NCBI GenBank assembly: GCA_030425805.1
Contig: JAUHZC010000006.1
Span: 1-56,458, forward strand
DNA length: 56,458 nucleotides
Reading direction: 5' to 3'
Origin: Alphaproteobacteria bacterium
GTDB taxonomy: Bacteria > Pseudomonadota > Alphaproteobacteria > JAUHZC01
A program made the translations under genes and the position numbers. Positions within the stretch are counted from its first letter, which is position 1; every line of letters begins with the position of its first letter. This document shows positions 25,788-34,868 of this stretch, piece after piece. The notes under the pieces were generated by a model that was given only the letters and a program-made list of their open reading frames with translations, was not told the origin of the DNA and did no database searches.

Positions 25788-26729
25788 TTATTCTTCTTCC
25801 GGAAGAGGGCGTTGCAGAAGTGTTTTCATTTCTTCCTCAAATGACACTCCCTTATTTAGGACATTAAAAAGGGCTTTGGCAAGGGGAAGGTCAAGGTTTA
25901 GTTTTTCTGAGAGTTTATAGGTTTGTAACAGCGTATTGAGTCCTTCAACAGTTTCTTCAGTATTTGCAAAGCCTTCACTCTGAATTAGGTGGAATCCGTA
26001 GTTATAATTTCGCGATAGCTTTAAACTTGTTCCTGTGAGGATAAGATCCCCAAGTCCAGAAAGCCCGAATAATGTTTTCTCTTTAGCGCCTAATGCAACT
26101 GCAAGTTGGCGCATTTCAGAGAAACCCCGTGTGAGAAAGGCTGCTCGTGCATTTTCTCCAAGCTTAGCTCCTTCAATCATTCCAGCTCCAATTGCTAGGA
26201 CATTCTTGAAGGCACCACCAAATAATACCCCTTTTACGTCATCACTTGGATAAAGGCGGAGTGTGTCACTTGAGAGAGTTTTGGCAAGTGTCTTTGCCTT
26301 TTCAAGGGTAGGTCCAGCTAGAGTCAACGCGGTAGGAAGATTCATATGGATTTCTGAAGAAAAACCTGGGCCAGAGAGAGCGTAAACATCTACTTGCGGA
26401 AAAAAAATTCTAACTATTTCGTCCAAGAGGGATTGGTTTTTGGGGTCAAGCCCTTTTGTCCCAATGATAATACTTGAAGGCTTTGGTAGATCTTTTGCGC
26501 TTACTTTTTCCAAAATTTCATATATGCCTGAGGTTGGGACTGTCAGGAGCCAAGTCTTTGAAAAAGCACAAGCCTTTGAAAGGTCTGTAGTTGTTACAAT
26601 GTTGGCCTGTAGGCCATTTTTGGAATTTCGAGCATAAAGGCAAACACTAAGCCCTTTTTTATTGAAAGATGTTGCCAGGGCTTGCCCATATCGTCCGGCA
26701 CCAAAAATAGAAATTGTGGTCGATATCAT
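25788..26729 (-). CDS. gpsA: NAD(P)-dependent glycerol-3-phosphate dehydrogenase
   Basis: GpsA makes sn-glycerol 3-phosphate from dihydroxyacetone phosphate for phospholipid synthesis. The 313-residue protein has the N-terminal nucleotide fold (SIFGAGRYGQALATSF, where GxGxxG reads GAGRYG), the catalytic Lys within GGAFKNVLAIGAGMIEG, and the C-terminal helical domain with GLSGLGDLILTG. Start ATG 26729 lies 1 base after the tsaD stop. The gpsA-tsaD-hemC neighbourhood is common in alphaproteobacteria. Confidence 0.95.
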   Translation of the reverse strand: MISTTISIFGAGRYGQALATSFNKKGLSVCLYARNSKNGLQANIVTTTDLSKACAFSKTWLLTVPTSGIYEILEKVSAKDLPKPSSIIIGTKGLDPKNQSLLDEIVRIFFPQVDVYALSGPGFSSEIHMNLPTALTLAGPTLEKAKTLAKTLSSDTLRLYPSDDVKGVLFGGAFKNVLAIGAGMIEGAKLGENARAAFLTRGFSEMRQLAVALGAKEKTLFGLSGLGDLILTGTSLKLSRNYNYGFHLIQSEGFANTEETVEGLNTLLQTYKLSEKLNLDLPLAKALFNVLNKGVSFEEEMKTLLQRPLPEEE

Positions 26730-26730
26730 T

Positions 26731-27756
26731 TTATGCGAAAAACCTCTCTGTTAGTGGCCAGCGGGGGCGTGGATTTAATGAGGGTGTTGAGCTGATATCT
26801 GCTTTGAAACCCTCAATGCCTGCCCAGGCTATCATAGCTGCATTGTCCGTGCAAAGGTCTAGAGGGAGTTTTTGGAAGCGTAGATTTGCGCTTTCTGAGA
26901 GGTTTAAAAGCTTTTTTGATAAGGACTGATTGGCGGCAACACCACCTACAACTGTAAAAGTTTTTAAGGGGCGCTGGTTTGCTTTGCAGCAGGAAATTGC
27001 TTTTCCAACCTGTCTAGAGAGATGGGCAATCAGCGCCTTTTGATAGCTTGCTGCTAAGTCTTTGTGGGAGGATTCTTGTTTTTGGGTGGCTCGGAGAAGA
27101 GAGGTTTTCAGACCTGAAAAAGAGAAATTCATGCTCTGAGGGCTTTTTTGTAGAGGAGTTGGAAAGGAAATAGCCTCAGGATCACCTTGGGCAGCCAAAC
27201 GTTCAAGATGAGGCCCGCCAGGATGAGGGAGCCCAAGAATCTTTGCCCCCTTATCAAAGGCTTCTCCCGCGGCATCATCAAGAGTCTCTCCTAAAATTTC
27301 AACTTGGTTTATGCCTTTTACATATAGGGTTTGACTATGTCCCCCAGAAACAAGAAGGCATAGGTAGGGAAACGATATCTCTTCTACAAGGCGGGAAGAA
27401 AGAATGTGGCCAGCAAGATGATTAACGCCTAAAAGAGGTTTATTCCACGAGAGAGAGAGGCCCTTTGCGTACATGACACCAACAATGACCCCTCCTATTA
27501 AGCCAGGGCCTGCAGTCACAGCGATACCATGAATCTCTCTTGGAGTGAGCTGAGCTTCATTCAATGCTTGTTCCACCATTTTAGGGAGAATTTTCATATG
27601 GGCCCGCGCTGCAATTTCAGGCACAACACCTTTAAAAATTGCATGATCTTCAGTTTGCGACCAGATTTTATGTGCTAGAATCTTCCGATCGTCACGCACA
27701 ATCGCAACTGATGTTTCATCACAACTGGTTTCAATTCCAAGAACCACCATTGTCAA
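26731..27756 (-). CDS. tsaD: tRNA N6-threonylcarbamoyladenosine transferase TsaD
   Basis: TsaD transfers the threonylcarbamoyl group to A37 of ANN-decoding tRNAs, working with TsaB, TsaE and TsaC. The 341-residue protein of the ASKHA fold starts VVLGIETSCDETS, carries the metal-binding HMKILP-type region (ARAHMKILPKMVE) and NHLAGH, and continues with LVSGGHSQT and VVGGVAAN. The start is ambiguous: TTG 27756 has GAGGA at 8 bases, while ATG 27750 has it at 14. The gene diverges from hemC. Confidence 0.95.
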   Translation of the reverse strand: MTMVVLGIETSCDETSVAIVRDDRKILAHKIWSQTEDHAIFKGVVPEIAARAHMKILPKMVEQALNEAQLTPREIHGIAVTAGPGLIGGVIVGVMYAKGLSLSWNKPLLGVNHLAGHILSSRLVEEISFPYLCLLVSGGHSQTLYVKGINQVEILGETLDDAAGEAFDKGAKILGLPHPGGPHLERLAAQGDPEAISFPTPLQKSPQSMNFSFSGLKTSLLRATQKQESSHKDLAASYQKALIAHLSRQVGKAISCCKANQRPLKTFTVVGGVAANQSLSKKLLNLSESANLRFQKLPLDLCTDNAAMIAWAGIEGFKADISSTPSLNPRPRWPLTERFFA

Positions 27757-27803
27757 AGGGGCTTTCCTCAGCTTAAGTTAAGAGAGATTTACTATAAAAG
27801 ATT

Positions 27804-28739
27804 ATGAATTACAAAGCTACATTAACCCTGGGAACACGTGCTAGTCCCCTTGCTGTAAAGCAAGGTGAGCTTGTTAAGCAGGCTATTGAGGCTTATGATC
27901 CACATGTTTGCATCAAGCTCAAGGCATATGAGACTCAGGGAGATCGGCTCAAAGATGTTCCCCTTGATGCTGTGGGGGGAAAGGGGCTTTTTACTCAAGA
28001 AATTGAGGCTGATCTTTTGGCTGGGAGGATTGATCTGGCTGCACATTCTTTGAAAGATATGGCAGTAACACAGGATGCAAACTTAGAAATCGGAGCCTGC
28101 CTTGAGAGAGAGGATCCTCGGGACTGCTTTGTGAGCGAGAAATATAAACAGATTCAAGAAGTTCCTGAGGGAGGTATTATTGGAACAGCCTCTATCCGCA
28201 GAAAAGCCGTGTTGCAAAATAAATACCCACATCTCTGCTTTTCTTTACTTCGGGGGAATGTCCAAACGCGTTTAAAAAAAATGAAAGAGAAAGGACTCAG
28301 TGGTACCATTCTTGCGCATGCGGGACTTTTGCGTTTAGGGTTAGAGCATGAAGCTAGAGAAATTATGGATCCTACATGGATGGTACCAGCACCAGGACAA
28401 GGAATTATAGCTGTCCAGCATCATAAGAATCGGGGGGATTTACGGCACTTTTGTCAGGCTATTACACATACAGAAACAGCTTTGGCGGGAACTGCTGAAA
28501 AGGAAGTTCTCCGGGTTCTAGGGGGATCTTGCCAAACGCCTTTGGGGGCTTATTGTGAAGTTCATTCTAAATCTGTTTTTCTTCGTGCTGCGCTGGCTCA
28601 TCCGTCAGGTAAGGCTGTCCTTGTAGAAGAAGGTGAGGGAACTATTAATACAGCTCTTTCGCTAGCCTCCCAGCTTGGGCAGAAACTTTTAAGCAGATTA
28701 CCTATGGAGTTTTCAGCATGGTTGCAGTCGGAACTGTAA
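27804..28739 (+). CDS. hemC: Porphobilinogen deaminase (hydroxymethylbilane synthase)
   Basis: HemC condenses four porphobilinogens into hydroxymethylbilane. The 311-residue protein starts with TLGTRASPLAVKQGE and contains the active-site Asp region (HSLKDMAV), the GTASIRRKA and LLRGNVQTRL substrate-binding arginines, and the Cys that holds the dipyrromethane cofactor (GGSCQTPLGAY). Its last 22 bases overlap the next gene, which encodes the following enzyme of the pathway. Confidence 0.96.
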   Translation: MNYKATLTLGTRASPLAVKQGELVKQAIEAYDPHVCIKLKAYETQGDRLKDVPLDAVGGKGLFTQEIEADLLAGRIDLAAHSLKDMAVTQDANLEIGACLEREDPRDCFVSEKYKQIQEVPEGGIIGTASIRRKAVLQNKYPHLCFSLLRGNVQTRLKKMKEKGLSGTILAHAGLLRLGLEHEAREIMDPTWMVPAPGQGIIAVQHHKNRGDLRHFCQAITHTETALAGTAEKEVLRVLGGSCQTPLGAYCEVHSKSVFLRAALAHPSGKAVLVEEGEGTINTALSLASQLGQKLLSRLPMEFSAWLQSEL

Positions 28740-30436
28740 TTATTTTGCGTGAAGGAAAACACGGCCAAGATTACTCAAAATTCTTGGCAAGAGTGGGTTG
28801 TCGTGCAATTCACCGCCCTATTCAAATAACAGAAATTATTCCTCTTCCTCGTGGTGTGGTTTTTACAGATTTTAAACGTGCCATTTTTACAAGTGTGCGC
28901 GCATGGGAAAGTATACCTGACCATGTGCAGCAATCGCTTCTTGAAAAAGAGATTTGGTGTGTCGGAAAAAGGTTTTGCCAAGATTTGAAAGAACAAGGAG
29001 GAAGAAATATCCGAGGACCTTTCCCAACAGCTGGGAAGTTGTTTGAGGCGTTGGAAAAAGAAAAAGAGGCTTCTACAGTCTATTTTCGGGGAGAGGCTAT
29101 CCGTCCTAAAGTTGAACGGCTTGTTTCTGGACAGCAGCAATCTATCACAAGTTTTATATGTTACCGTCTTTCCCCCAATATGGAAAAGGTTCAGCGTTTG
29201 GAAAAAGAACTTTCTTCAACGAGGGAGTGTTTTATCGTATTTCAATCTATTGGAACTTGGCAGGCTCTGAAATCTGGTCTCAAGAACAGGAGTGTGTTAA
29301 GCCGGCACCATGCTATTTGTCAGTCCCAGGATATAGAGACTCTGCTGCTTTTAGGGCCTTGGAAAACAGTGTCTTGTGCTAGAGAGCCTTCCCAGGTATC
29401 ATTGACTGATATGATTAAATCCATCATGGAAAAAGGGGGGGAAATGTCCCAAGCTGAGATTAAAGAAAAAGCTCCAGAATCATCCAAAAAAGAAAAAGCT
29501 ACATTAGCATCTGACGCAGCAGAAATTATTGATCTTTCGTCCAAGGGCAGCGAAAAGACAGAAGGATTAGCAGAAGGCCCACAACAAGCAAGCGGAAATG
29601 GATTTAGGTCTTTTGCAATTGTTTTGGGATTGTTTATTGCCATAGGGCTTGCAGGCTTTAGCCTCTACCGCAGTTATGAAGGATCACCTACACAAATTAC
29701 GGGAGATTCACAAGAAGCACTGCAAGAATTACAAGAGAATATGTTGAATATGGAAGCCGCTCTAGAGTCAATCAAGGCGGGGCAGGTTGTTCTTTCGGAA
29801 GATATTCGATCTATCAATCGCGTTCCAGAGCAAATTCACACAACGCTCCAGGGTATGCAGGATGATTTTTTGCGTTTGGAGGGAATGCTTCAAAAGAGGA
29901 CAGCCTCAAATCCCTATGAAGCCGCAATGAAGCTAAAATTTGCAGTTTTGAATGGGGAGCCTTACCTTGAGCACTTTACGGCTTTGCGCCAAAAGCAGCT
30001 TTTGAGTCTCTCTAAAAGCCAATACAAGATTATGCGTGCTTTTGCAAAGAAGGGGATTCCCACCCAGGATGATTTAAAAGTAAAACTTGGCGGCACTTTT
30101 CCAGAAAGTACTTCTGGAAAAATGGTAATGACCTCTTCAGGGGATACAGAAGAGTCTACAGCCGAGAAAGTCAAAAGTTGGCTTGCTGCTCAAGTTCGAG
30201 TTAAGAAAAAGAGCGATGAAGCCAAGGTTGTTAGCAGGGATTCGTCAGAAGTTGATGCTTTGGCTGCTCTGAATGCAGGCAACCTTGAGAAACTACGAGA
30301 ACTTTCTCGTAAGGAACTTGGTGTAAAAAATATCTCAGCAGAGAAAAAGCGTCTTTGGCTCTCAGTTTTTGGATATGCATCGGCACGTCAGGGCCTTGCG
30401 CGGATAGAGAAAAAACTCATGGCTTATGAGGGATAA
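28718..30436 (+). CDS. hemD: HemD-Mic60 fusion: uroporphyrinogen-III synthase joined to a mitofilin-like membrane protein
   Basis: One 572-residue frame holds two proteins that are usually separate neighbours. Residues 1-238 are uroporphyrinogen-III synthase, which closes hydroxymethylbilane into uroporphyrinogen III. After an acidic/basic linker come a membrane helix (299-317), a coiled coil (about 330-395) and a helical C-terminus (ALNAGNLEKLRELSRKEL, then WLSVFGYASARQG) like alphaproteobacterial Mic60/mitofilin, which shapes inner membranes. The junction is an A5G7 run (29430-29441) followed by an in-frame ATG at 29444, so a separate 330-residue Mic60 could also be made. The HemD part is divergent, as is usual for this family. 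Confidence 0.82.
   Translation: MVAVGTVIILREGKHGQDYSKFLARVGCRAIHRPIQITEIIPLPRGVVFTDFKRAIFTSVRAWESIPDHVQQSLLEKEIWCVGKRFCQDLKEQGGRNIRGPFPTAGKLFEALEKEKEASTVYFRGEAIRPKVERLVSGQQQSITSFICYRLSPNMEKVQRLEKELSSTRECFIVFQSIGTWQALKSGLKNRSVLSRHHAICQSQDIETLLLLGPWKTVSCAREPSQVSLTDMIKSIMEKGGEMSQAEIKEKAPESSKKEKATLASDAAEIIDLSSKGSEKTEGLAEGPQQASGNGFRSFAIVLGLFIAIGLAGFSLYRSYEGSPTQITGDSQEALQELQENMLNMEAALESIKAGQVVLSEDIRSINRVPEQIHTTLQGMQDDFLRLEGMLQKRTASNPYEAAMKLKFAVLNGEPYLEHFTALRQKQLLSLSKSQYKIMRAFAKKGIPTQDDLKVKLGGTFPESTSGKMVMTSSGDTEESTAEKVKSWLAAQVRVKKKSDEAKVVSRDSSEVDALAALNAGNLEKLRELSRKELGVKNISAEKKRLWLSVFGYASARQGLARIEKKLMAYEG
29430..29446 (+). other. A5G7 homopolymer plus internal ATG at the HemD/Mic60 junction
   Basis: Five A (29430-29434) and seven G (29435-29441) are followed by AA and an in-frame ATG (29444). 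The G run can act as a weak ribosome binding site. A gain or loss of one G by slippage would end HemD: with one extra G a TGA comes within about six codons, and with one less a TAG comes within about 25 codons. Confidence 0.6.
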
Positions 30437-30439
30437 TAT

Positions 30440-31687
30440 ATGTCTATGATCAAGCGTTCTCTGATCTTGATCCTACCGTTGGCTGCAGCTGCAGCCCTTG
30501 TCTTTTTTTTACTCAAGCCAGGCACAATAGAGGTTGAGTGGGGAGATGCTGCCTACAAAACGAATATTGCCTTTGCACTGAGTGTTCTAATCGGTGTTGG
30601 GCTAGTTTTCTCTTTCTTAATACAGGGGCTAGGTTGGATACTCCATTGGCCTTCTAAATTGTGGGAGCGTCTTCAAAATCGACGCTTGAACCAGGCTTTA
30701 GAAGGGCTCAAAGTTTTCTTTTCAGATCGTTTTAATCATGGAGATCTTTTTCAGGAATCTCAGGCCTTGGAGCCTCTTTTGCGGTGTAACCGTACAGAAG
30801 TTCTGGGAGAATACCTTTTGGGCCAAGGACTTGTTGAAACAGATCAGGATAAGCAAAAAGCTTCGATCGTTTTTAAGAAGTACCTATGTGAAATGGCAGT
30901 CCGGCGAGGAGATTGGGACCAGGTACTTCAACTGTGTGAGGATGTAAGCGATTTTCGAATCCCTCCTCTTTGGGCTTTTTATAATGGGATTCGTGCCCAT
31001 ATGGCGCGCGGGGATTATCACGAAGCCTGGCTGTATTGTCATCAAAGCCTTTGGGACGAACGCCTCCCCAAAGGACAGCGTTACCGGCTTGCTGGAGCTA
31101 TTGGCTTGGAAGAGGCATTGAACCATAAAGGATCACAGGTCCACATTGATTCTCAGAAGGTACAGTACAGCCAAAGTTTCTGGCCCCTTACACATTACGC
31201 GCTTACAATGGATTTTGACTCTTTTTCAAGCCGTGGGCTTGCATATTTGGAAGCAGCTTGGGCTGAAAATCAAAATCTTGCAGTGGTTCATGCTACAAAT
31301 CATTTGTATGGGGTAGAGCTGAAAGTTGATGGGCTTCTCAAAGAAATTCAGGGCTGGGAAATATTTGATAATCGAAGGCAAGAAGATCTCTCTTTGCTTG
31401 TTGAGGGGACTGTGTTGACCTACGGAAAGGTCTGGGGACGTGCTAAAGAAAAAGTAGAGCAAAGCCTCAGCTTAAATCGTACCCGAGAAGGGTTAATGCT
31501 CTTGGCTGAGATTCAGGACAAGGGTTTTGGCCAAAAAGAAAAAGCAATTGAAACTCTTAAGCAGGCTTGCTGTGCGCCTTGTCGTCCTGAACATGAAGAA
31601 TTTTTGGCAGAGCTTCAAATTATTCCAGAAGCCTTTCCGAAGACCTTGAAATATCTTTCTCACCAGCAGCTTTTTAATCCTTTTTGA
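30440..31687 (+). CDS. hemY: HemY-like membrane protein with TPR-type repeats
   Basis: This is the 'heme biosynthesis protein HemY' family (HemY_N), not protoporphyrinogen oxidase. The 415-residue protein has two N-terminal membrane helices (about 7-26 and 45-70) separated by a short periplasmic loop (EVEWGDAAYKTNI), then a helical TPR-like cytoplasmic domain. The exact role is unknown; it follows hemCD/mic60 in most alphaproteobacteria and is thought to help organise heme synthesis at the membrane. It starts 3 bases after the fusion gene. Its 3' end overlaps the convergent lpxL-like gene by 14 bases. Confidence 0.86.
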   Translation: MSMIKRSLILILPLAAAAALVFFLLKPGTIEVEWGDAAYKTNIAFALSVLIGVGLVFSFLIQGLGWILHWPSKLWERLQNRRLNQALEGLKVFFSDRFNHGDLFQESQALEPLLRCNRTEVLGEYLLGQGLVETDQDKQKASIVFKKYLCEMAVRRGDWDQVLQLCEDVSDFRIPPLWAFYNGIRAHMARGDYHEAWLYCHQSLWDERLPKGQRYRLAGAIGLEEALNHKGSQVHIDSQKVQYSQSFWPLTHYALTMDFDSFSSRGLAYLEAAWAENQNLAVVHATNHLYGVELKVDGLLKEIQGWEIFDNRRQEDLSLLVEGTVLTYGKVWGRAKEKVEQSLSLNRTREGLMLLAEIQDKGFGQKEKAIETLKQACCAPCRPEHEEFLAELQIIPEAFPKTLKYLSHQQLFNPF

Positions 31688-32546
31688 GGAACCCTCTTCC
31701 CCAGCGACGGTGCACCCAAAGCCATTGACCAGGGTGAGCTGTAATCCATTGGCTGAAGAGATTATTCATCTCTTCTAGAATTTTTTCTACAGGACGGTTC
31801 TGTGTCTCAAGGGCGGGGTGAAACTTTACAGTAAACTTTGCTTCTCCAGGGTGGCGGATAACCTGTACAGGGATAATAGGGATTTGTAGCTTTGTCCCAA
31901 TTTTAATTGGTCCTGAGGGTGTCCTAGCAGGGTACCCTAGGAAGTTGATATCGTCCCCCTCATCAAGTCGCTGATCACAAAGAAAGACGATACTCGTCCC
32001 TTTTTTAAGAGCTACCATAGCGTCCTTAGCTCCCTGTGCTCCCTTATGGATAGAAGGAATTCCGGCCCGGGTTTGATAGCCTGCAATTTTTTGGTCAACA
32101 AGTGGATTATTGAACTGGCGATAAAGCTTAATAGTAGAAATTCCCAGCTTGTTTGCAACAAGACAGGGGAGTGCAAGATTGCCAATGTGAGCTCCTATGA
32201 AAATCAAAGGTTTTTTTTGGCTCAAGACTTTGATGTTTTCTTCGCCTTCAAGAAAAATTTCTTTACCAATTTTCATTTGGTCAAGGTTGACATATTCTGG
32301 GGGAATACGTCCCATGTTATCCCACATTTCTTCCAGGATAGATTCAATTTCCCTTTTACTTTTTTCAGGGAAAATTTTTTCAAGCTGATATTTTGCAAAC
32401 TTATGATTTTTTAGGAAGGGTCCAAAGAAACGGCCAACACAGCCACCAAGCCAGCTTGCGTAGCGCAAACCTTGTAAGCGCCAGATGGTGCAAAAAATCA
32501 AAACACCCATATACTCAAGGGTGTTGATAAAAGCGTTTCGCTTCAT
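31674..32546 (-). CDS. LpxL/HtrB-family lipid A acyltransferase, catalytic acid replaced
   Basis: This 290-residue inner-membrane protein belongs to the lysophospholipid/lipid A late acyltransferase family. It ends with the usual WLWVHRRWG segment and has FLCDQRLDEGDD in the middle. The HX4(D/E) catalytic motif reads H120-IGNL-A125: the His is kept but the acid is Ala. The codon is GCA, so no single sequencing error makes it plain beyond an Ala-to-Glu change at the second base. Either the enzyme uses another acid or it is inactive. Its ATG overlaps the lpxK stop by 4 bases; it is the last gene of a pmbA-to-lpxL unit. Confidence 0.85.
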   Translation of the reverse strand: MKRNAFINTLEYMGVLIFCTIWRLQGLRYASWLGGCVGRFFGPFLKNHKFAKYQLEKIFPEKSKREIESILEEMWDNMGRIPPEYVNLDQMKIGKEIFLEGEENIKVLSQKKPLIFIGAHIGNLALPCLVANKLGISTIKLYRQFNNPLVDQKIAGYQTRAGIPSIHKGAQGAKDAMVALKKGTSIVFLCDQRLDEGDDINFLGYPARTPSGPIKIGTKLQIPIIPVQVIRHPGEAKFTVKFHPALETQNRPVEKILEEMNNLFSQWITAHPGQWLWVHRRWGRGFLKKD

Positions 32547-33580
32547 GAGAAAAGTCCTGACCGCTTTTTCAATTTGAGTTTGGGGGAAGATTTCTGATCC
32601 TCTTCAAATTGCACGAGGCTTTGCTTTAAAAATTTTAGAAGTGCTTTTTCTTCTTCAATGACAAGCTCAACAGGCATCGGTGTTATATGAGATTGGTATT
32701 TTGTAGGTACACGAATAAAGTCTTTTTCTGTCGTGACAAGCGTTGCTTTTTCTTCTGCAGCTCGTTGAATGAGAGGGCGTAAATCAGAGCCTTGATAAGG
32801 ATGATGATCTCCGAAAGGACGTTGTCCAATAAGAGCACATCCTTGTTGGCGCAAAGTCTCAAAAAACTTTGAGGGATGGGCAATTCCTGCAAAAGCAATA
32901 ATTTTTTTCTTTTTTAGATTTTCCCAAACGCTTCCCACAGTGCGCAGAGACCCGTGAAAAACAGGAAGATTTTGAAAACGAGGCGTTAAATTATGACGAT
33001 CTTCGCCAATAAGAATAACAGCATCCACCTTTGAAAGAGCACTTTTTTGTGATTCTCGCAAAGGACCAGCAGGAAGAAGGCGCTCATTTCCAAAACCACG
33101 AGGACCATCAACAACCAAAAAGGAAAGGTTCTTTTTCAGTGAGGCATTTTGCAATCCATCATCAAGTAAAATTGCAGAGGCGCCAGCTTCAACAGCTGCA
33201 CGCGCCCCCTTGTATCGTTTTTTAGAAACCCAAGTTGATGCCTGCTTTTCAAGAAGGAGGGCCTCGTCTCCTACTTGGGAGAATGGATCATTATTGCTAA
33301 CTAGATGAGGACCTTGTTCTTGTCCCCCATATCCACGAATGACAACGTGGGGATTACAATCGAGTTTTTTAAGAAGTTTTGCAAGATAGAGAGTCGCTGG
33401 AGTTTTTCCTGCTCCACCTGCGACTGCGTTACCCACACAAATCACAAAGCTATCTAGACTTCTCGTTTTTGTTAAAAAGCGGTTTAGTATTGAGAGAGTA
33501 AGGTAAACATACGATAAGGGCGTTAGAATTTTGGAAAGAAGCGTGTCACCATGGTACCAAAATTTAGGCGTTTTTATCAT
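32543..33580 (-). CDS. lpxK: Tetraacyldisaccharide 4'-kinase
   Basis: LpxK phosphorylates the 4' position of the lipid A disaccharide, giving lipid IVA. The 345-residue protein has an N-terminal membrane-associated helix and the P-loop as VGNAVAGGAGKTPATL. Later motifs of the family are visible: LLDDGLQNASLKK, DGPRGFGNERLLPAGPLRE and TTEKDFIR. It overlaps waaA (17 bases) and lpxL (4 bases), so the genes are tightly coupled. Confidence 0.95.
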   Translation of the reverse strand: MIKTPKFWYHGDTLLSKILTPLSYVYLTLSILNRFLTKTRSLDSFVICVGNAVAGGAGKTPATLYLAKLLKKLDCNPHVVIRGYGGQEQGPHLVSNNDPFSQVGDEALLLEKQASTWVSKKRYKGARAAVEAGASAILLDDGLQNASLKKNLSFLVVDGPRGFGNERLLPAGPLRESQKSALSKVDAVILIGEDRHNLTPRFQNLPVFHGSLRTVGSVWENLKKKKIIAFAGIAHPSKFFETLRQQGCALIGQRPFGDHHPYQGSDLRPLIQRAAEEKATLVTTEKDFIRVPTKYQSHITPMPVELVIEEEKALLKFLKQSLVQFEEDQKSSPKLKLKKRSGLFS

Positions 33581-34868
33581 TTTTTAATTTCCTGATAGCC
33601 TTTATATAAGGAATAACAGCTTCTTGAATACGGTAAAAGCCTTTTTCCTCGGCATCCATTATATCATAAAGTTTTTTCAAAAGCGGTTGCACCGCTTCTG
33701 GGTTTTCAAAAAATGCTCTTATGAAGGTTGCCAGGGATTCTGATGTACATTGCAGGGAAAGTCCTGCGTCCTCAAACAAAGCATGGATATGGGAGAAGTT
33801 ATAAGCTGAAGGACCATAGCAAGGAAGTGAGCCGTAAATGGCTGGTTCAATCATATTATGACCACCCCGATCAATAAAACTACCCCCCACAAAAGTTACA
33901 AGGGCAGCAGGATAGACCTTTGCGAGTTCTCCCAACGTATCCACAAGATAAACGTCACAAGTTCCTATTGAGGAGTCTGATTTTAATGTGCTGTGGCGCA
34001 AGACATGAAAACCACGTTTCTCAGCTTGTTCTTGCCAATGATCAGAGTTCTGGGGGTGGCGAGGAGCTAGTATCAAAGTTGCTTCAGGGAAATGATTGCG
34101 AAGACTCGCATGAGCAGTAAAAAGAGCTTCTTCCTCCCCTCGATGTACACTAACCGCAGCCCAAGAGGGGGAATTTATGGAGAGAGACTCTGACTGAGCC
34201 ACCTTTTGGCTCTCGCGATAAAATTTTAAATTCCCAGCAAGCTTGGTCTCAACGTCAGGTGCTAAAGTTGCATAAAAAGATTGATCCTGGGGGGATTGTA
34301 AATAAATCTCAGAAAAATTTTGAACCATTTTTTGGAAAAGTGGTTTTGCATATTTCCATTTTTGATATGTACCAACTGAGAGGCGACCATTTACAAGGAG
34401 GTGCGGAATTTTTGCAGTATGAATGCAATGAAAAAGAGTTGGCCAGAAATCAGATTCTGTCCATAGAATGAAATCAGGCTTCCAATGTTTGAGGAAACGC
34501 TTTACATACGGTCTGTAATCAAGAGGGAGGAATTGATGCGTAATACCTTGAGGGATGAGCTTCATCAAGGTTTCTTTCCCTGTTAAAGTTGTTGTTGTCA
34601 CCAAAAAATTAACATCCGGAAATTGAATCTGGAGATTTTTTAAAAGGGGAGCAAGGGCTCTTATTTCTCCCACACTAGCGCCATGAGCCCAAAAAAGAGG
34701 GCCTTCTGGGCGTTTCTCTGAAGATATACCTTGACGGTGTTTTAAGCTTTCCTCTGTTTCTTTGCCCTGCTTCCACCGTTTTACAAAAAGAATCCAGATA
34801 GCAGGCCAAAGGGCCCAGAGCATTACTGAGTAGAGTCCGTAAAAAAAGAGGGCAGAGAATCTTTTCAT
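33564..34868 (-). CDS. waaA: 3-deoxy-D-manno-octulosonic acid (Kdo) transferase
   Basis: WaaA adds Kdo residues to lipid IVA and is the first step of the LPS inner core. The 434-residue GT-B enzyme has an N-terminal membrane anchor (MKRFSALFFYGLYSVMLWAL) and the GT30 signature FWAHGASVGE with the catalytic Glu region. The donor-binding half contains VDTLGELAKVYPAALVTFVG and GGHNMIEPA. It overlaps the upstream acyltransferase gene by 4 bases and lpxK by 17. Confidence 0.95.
   Translation of the reverse strand: MKRFSALFFYGLYSVMLWALWPAIWILFVKRWKQGKETEESLKHRQGISSEKRPEGPLFWAHGASVGEIRALAPLLKNLQIQFPDVNFLVTTTTLTGKETLMKLIPQGITHQFLPLDYRPYVKRFLKHWKPDFILWTESDFWPTLFHCIHTAKIPHLLVNGRLSVGTYQKWKYAKPLFQKMVQNFSEIYLQSPQDQSFYATLAPDVETKLAGNLKFYRESQKVAQSESLSINSPSWAAVSVHRGEEEALFTAHASLRNHFPEATLILAPRHPQNSDHWQEQAEKRGFHVLRHSTLKSDSSIGTCDVYLVDTLGELAKVYPAALVTFVGGSFIDRGGHNMIEPAIYGSLPCYGPSAYNFSHIHALFEDAGLSLQCTSESLATFIRAFFENPEAVQPLLKKLYDIMDAEEKGFYRIQEAVIPYIKAIRKLKNDKNA

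Noticed and set aside
28718..30436. HemD-Mic60 frame as a plain pseudogene or assembly error
   Set aside because: Both halves look intact and the frame is open throughout. The homopolymer keeps an error possible, so it is reported as a caution rather than as a break.
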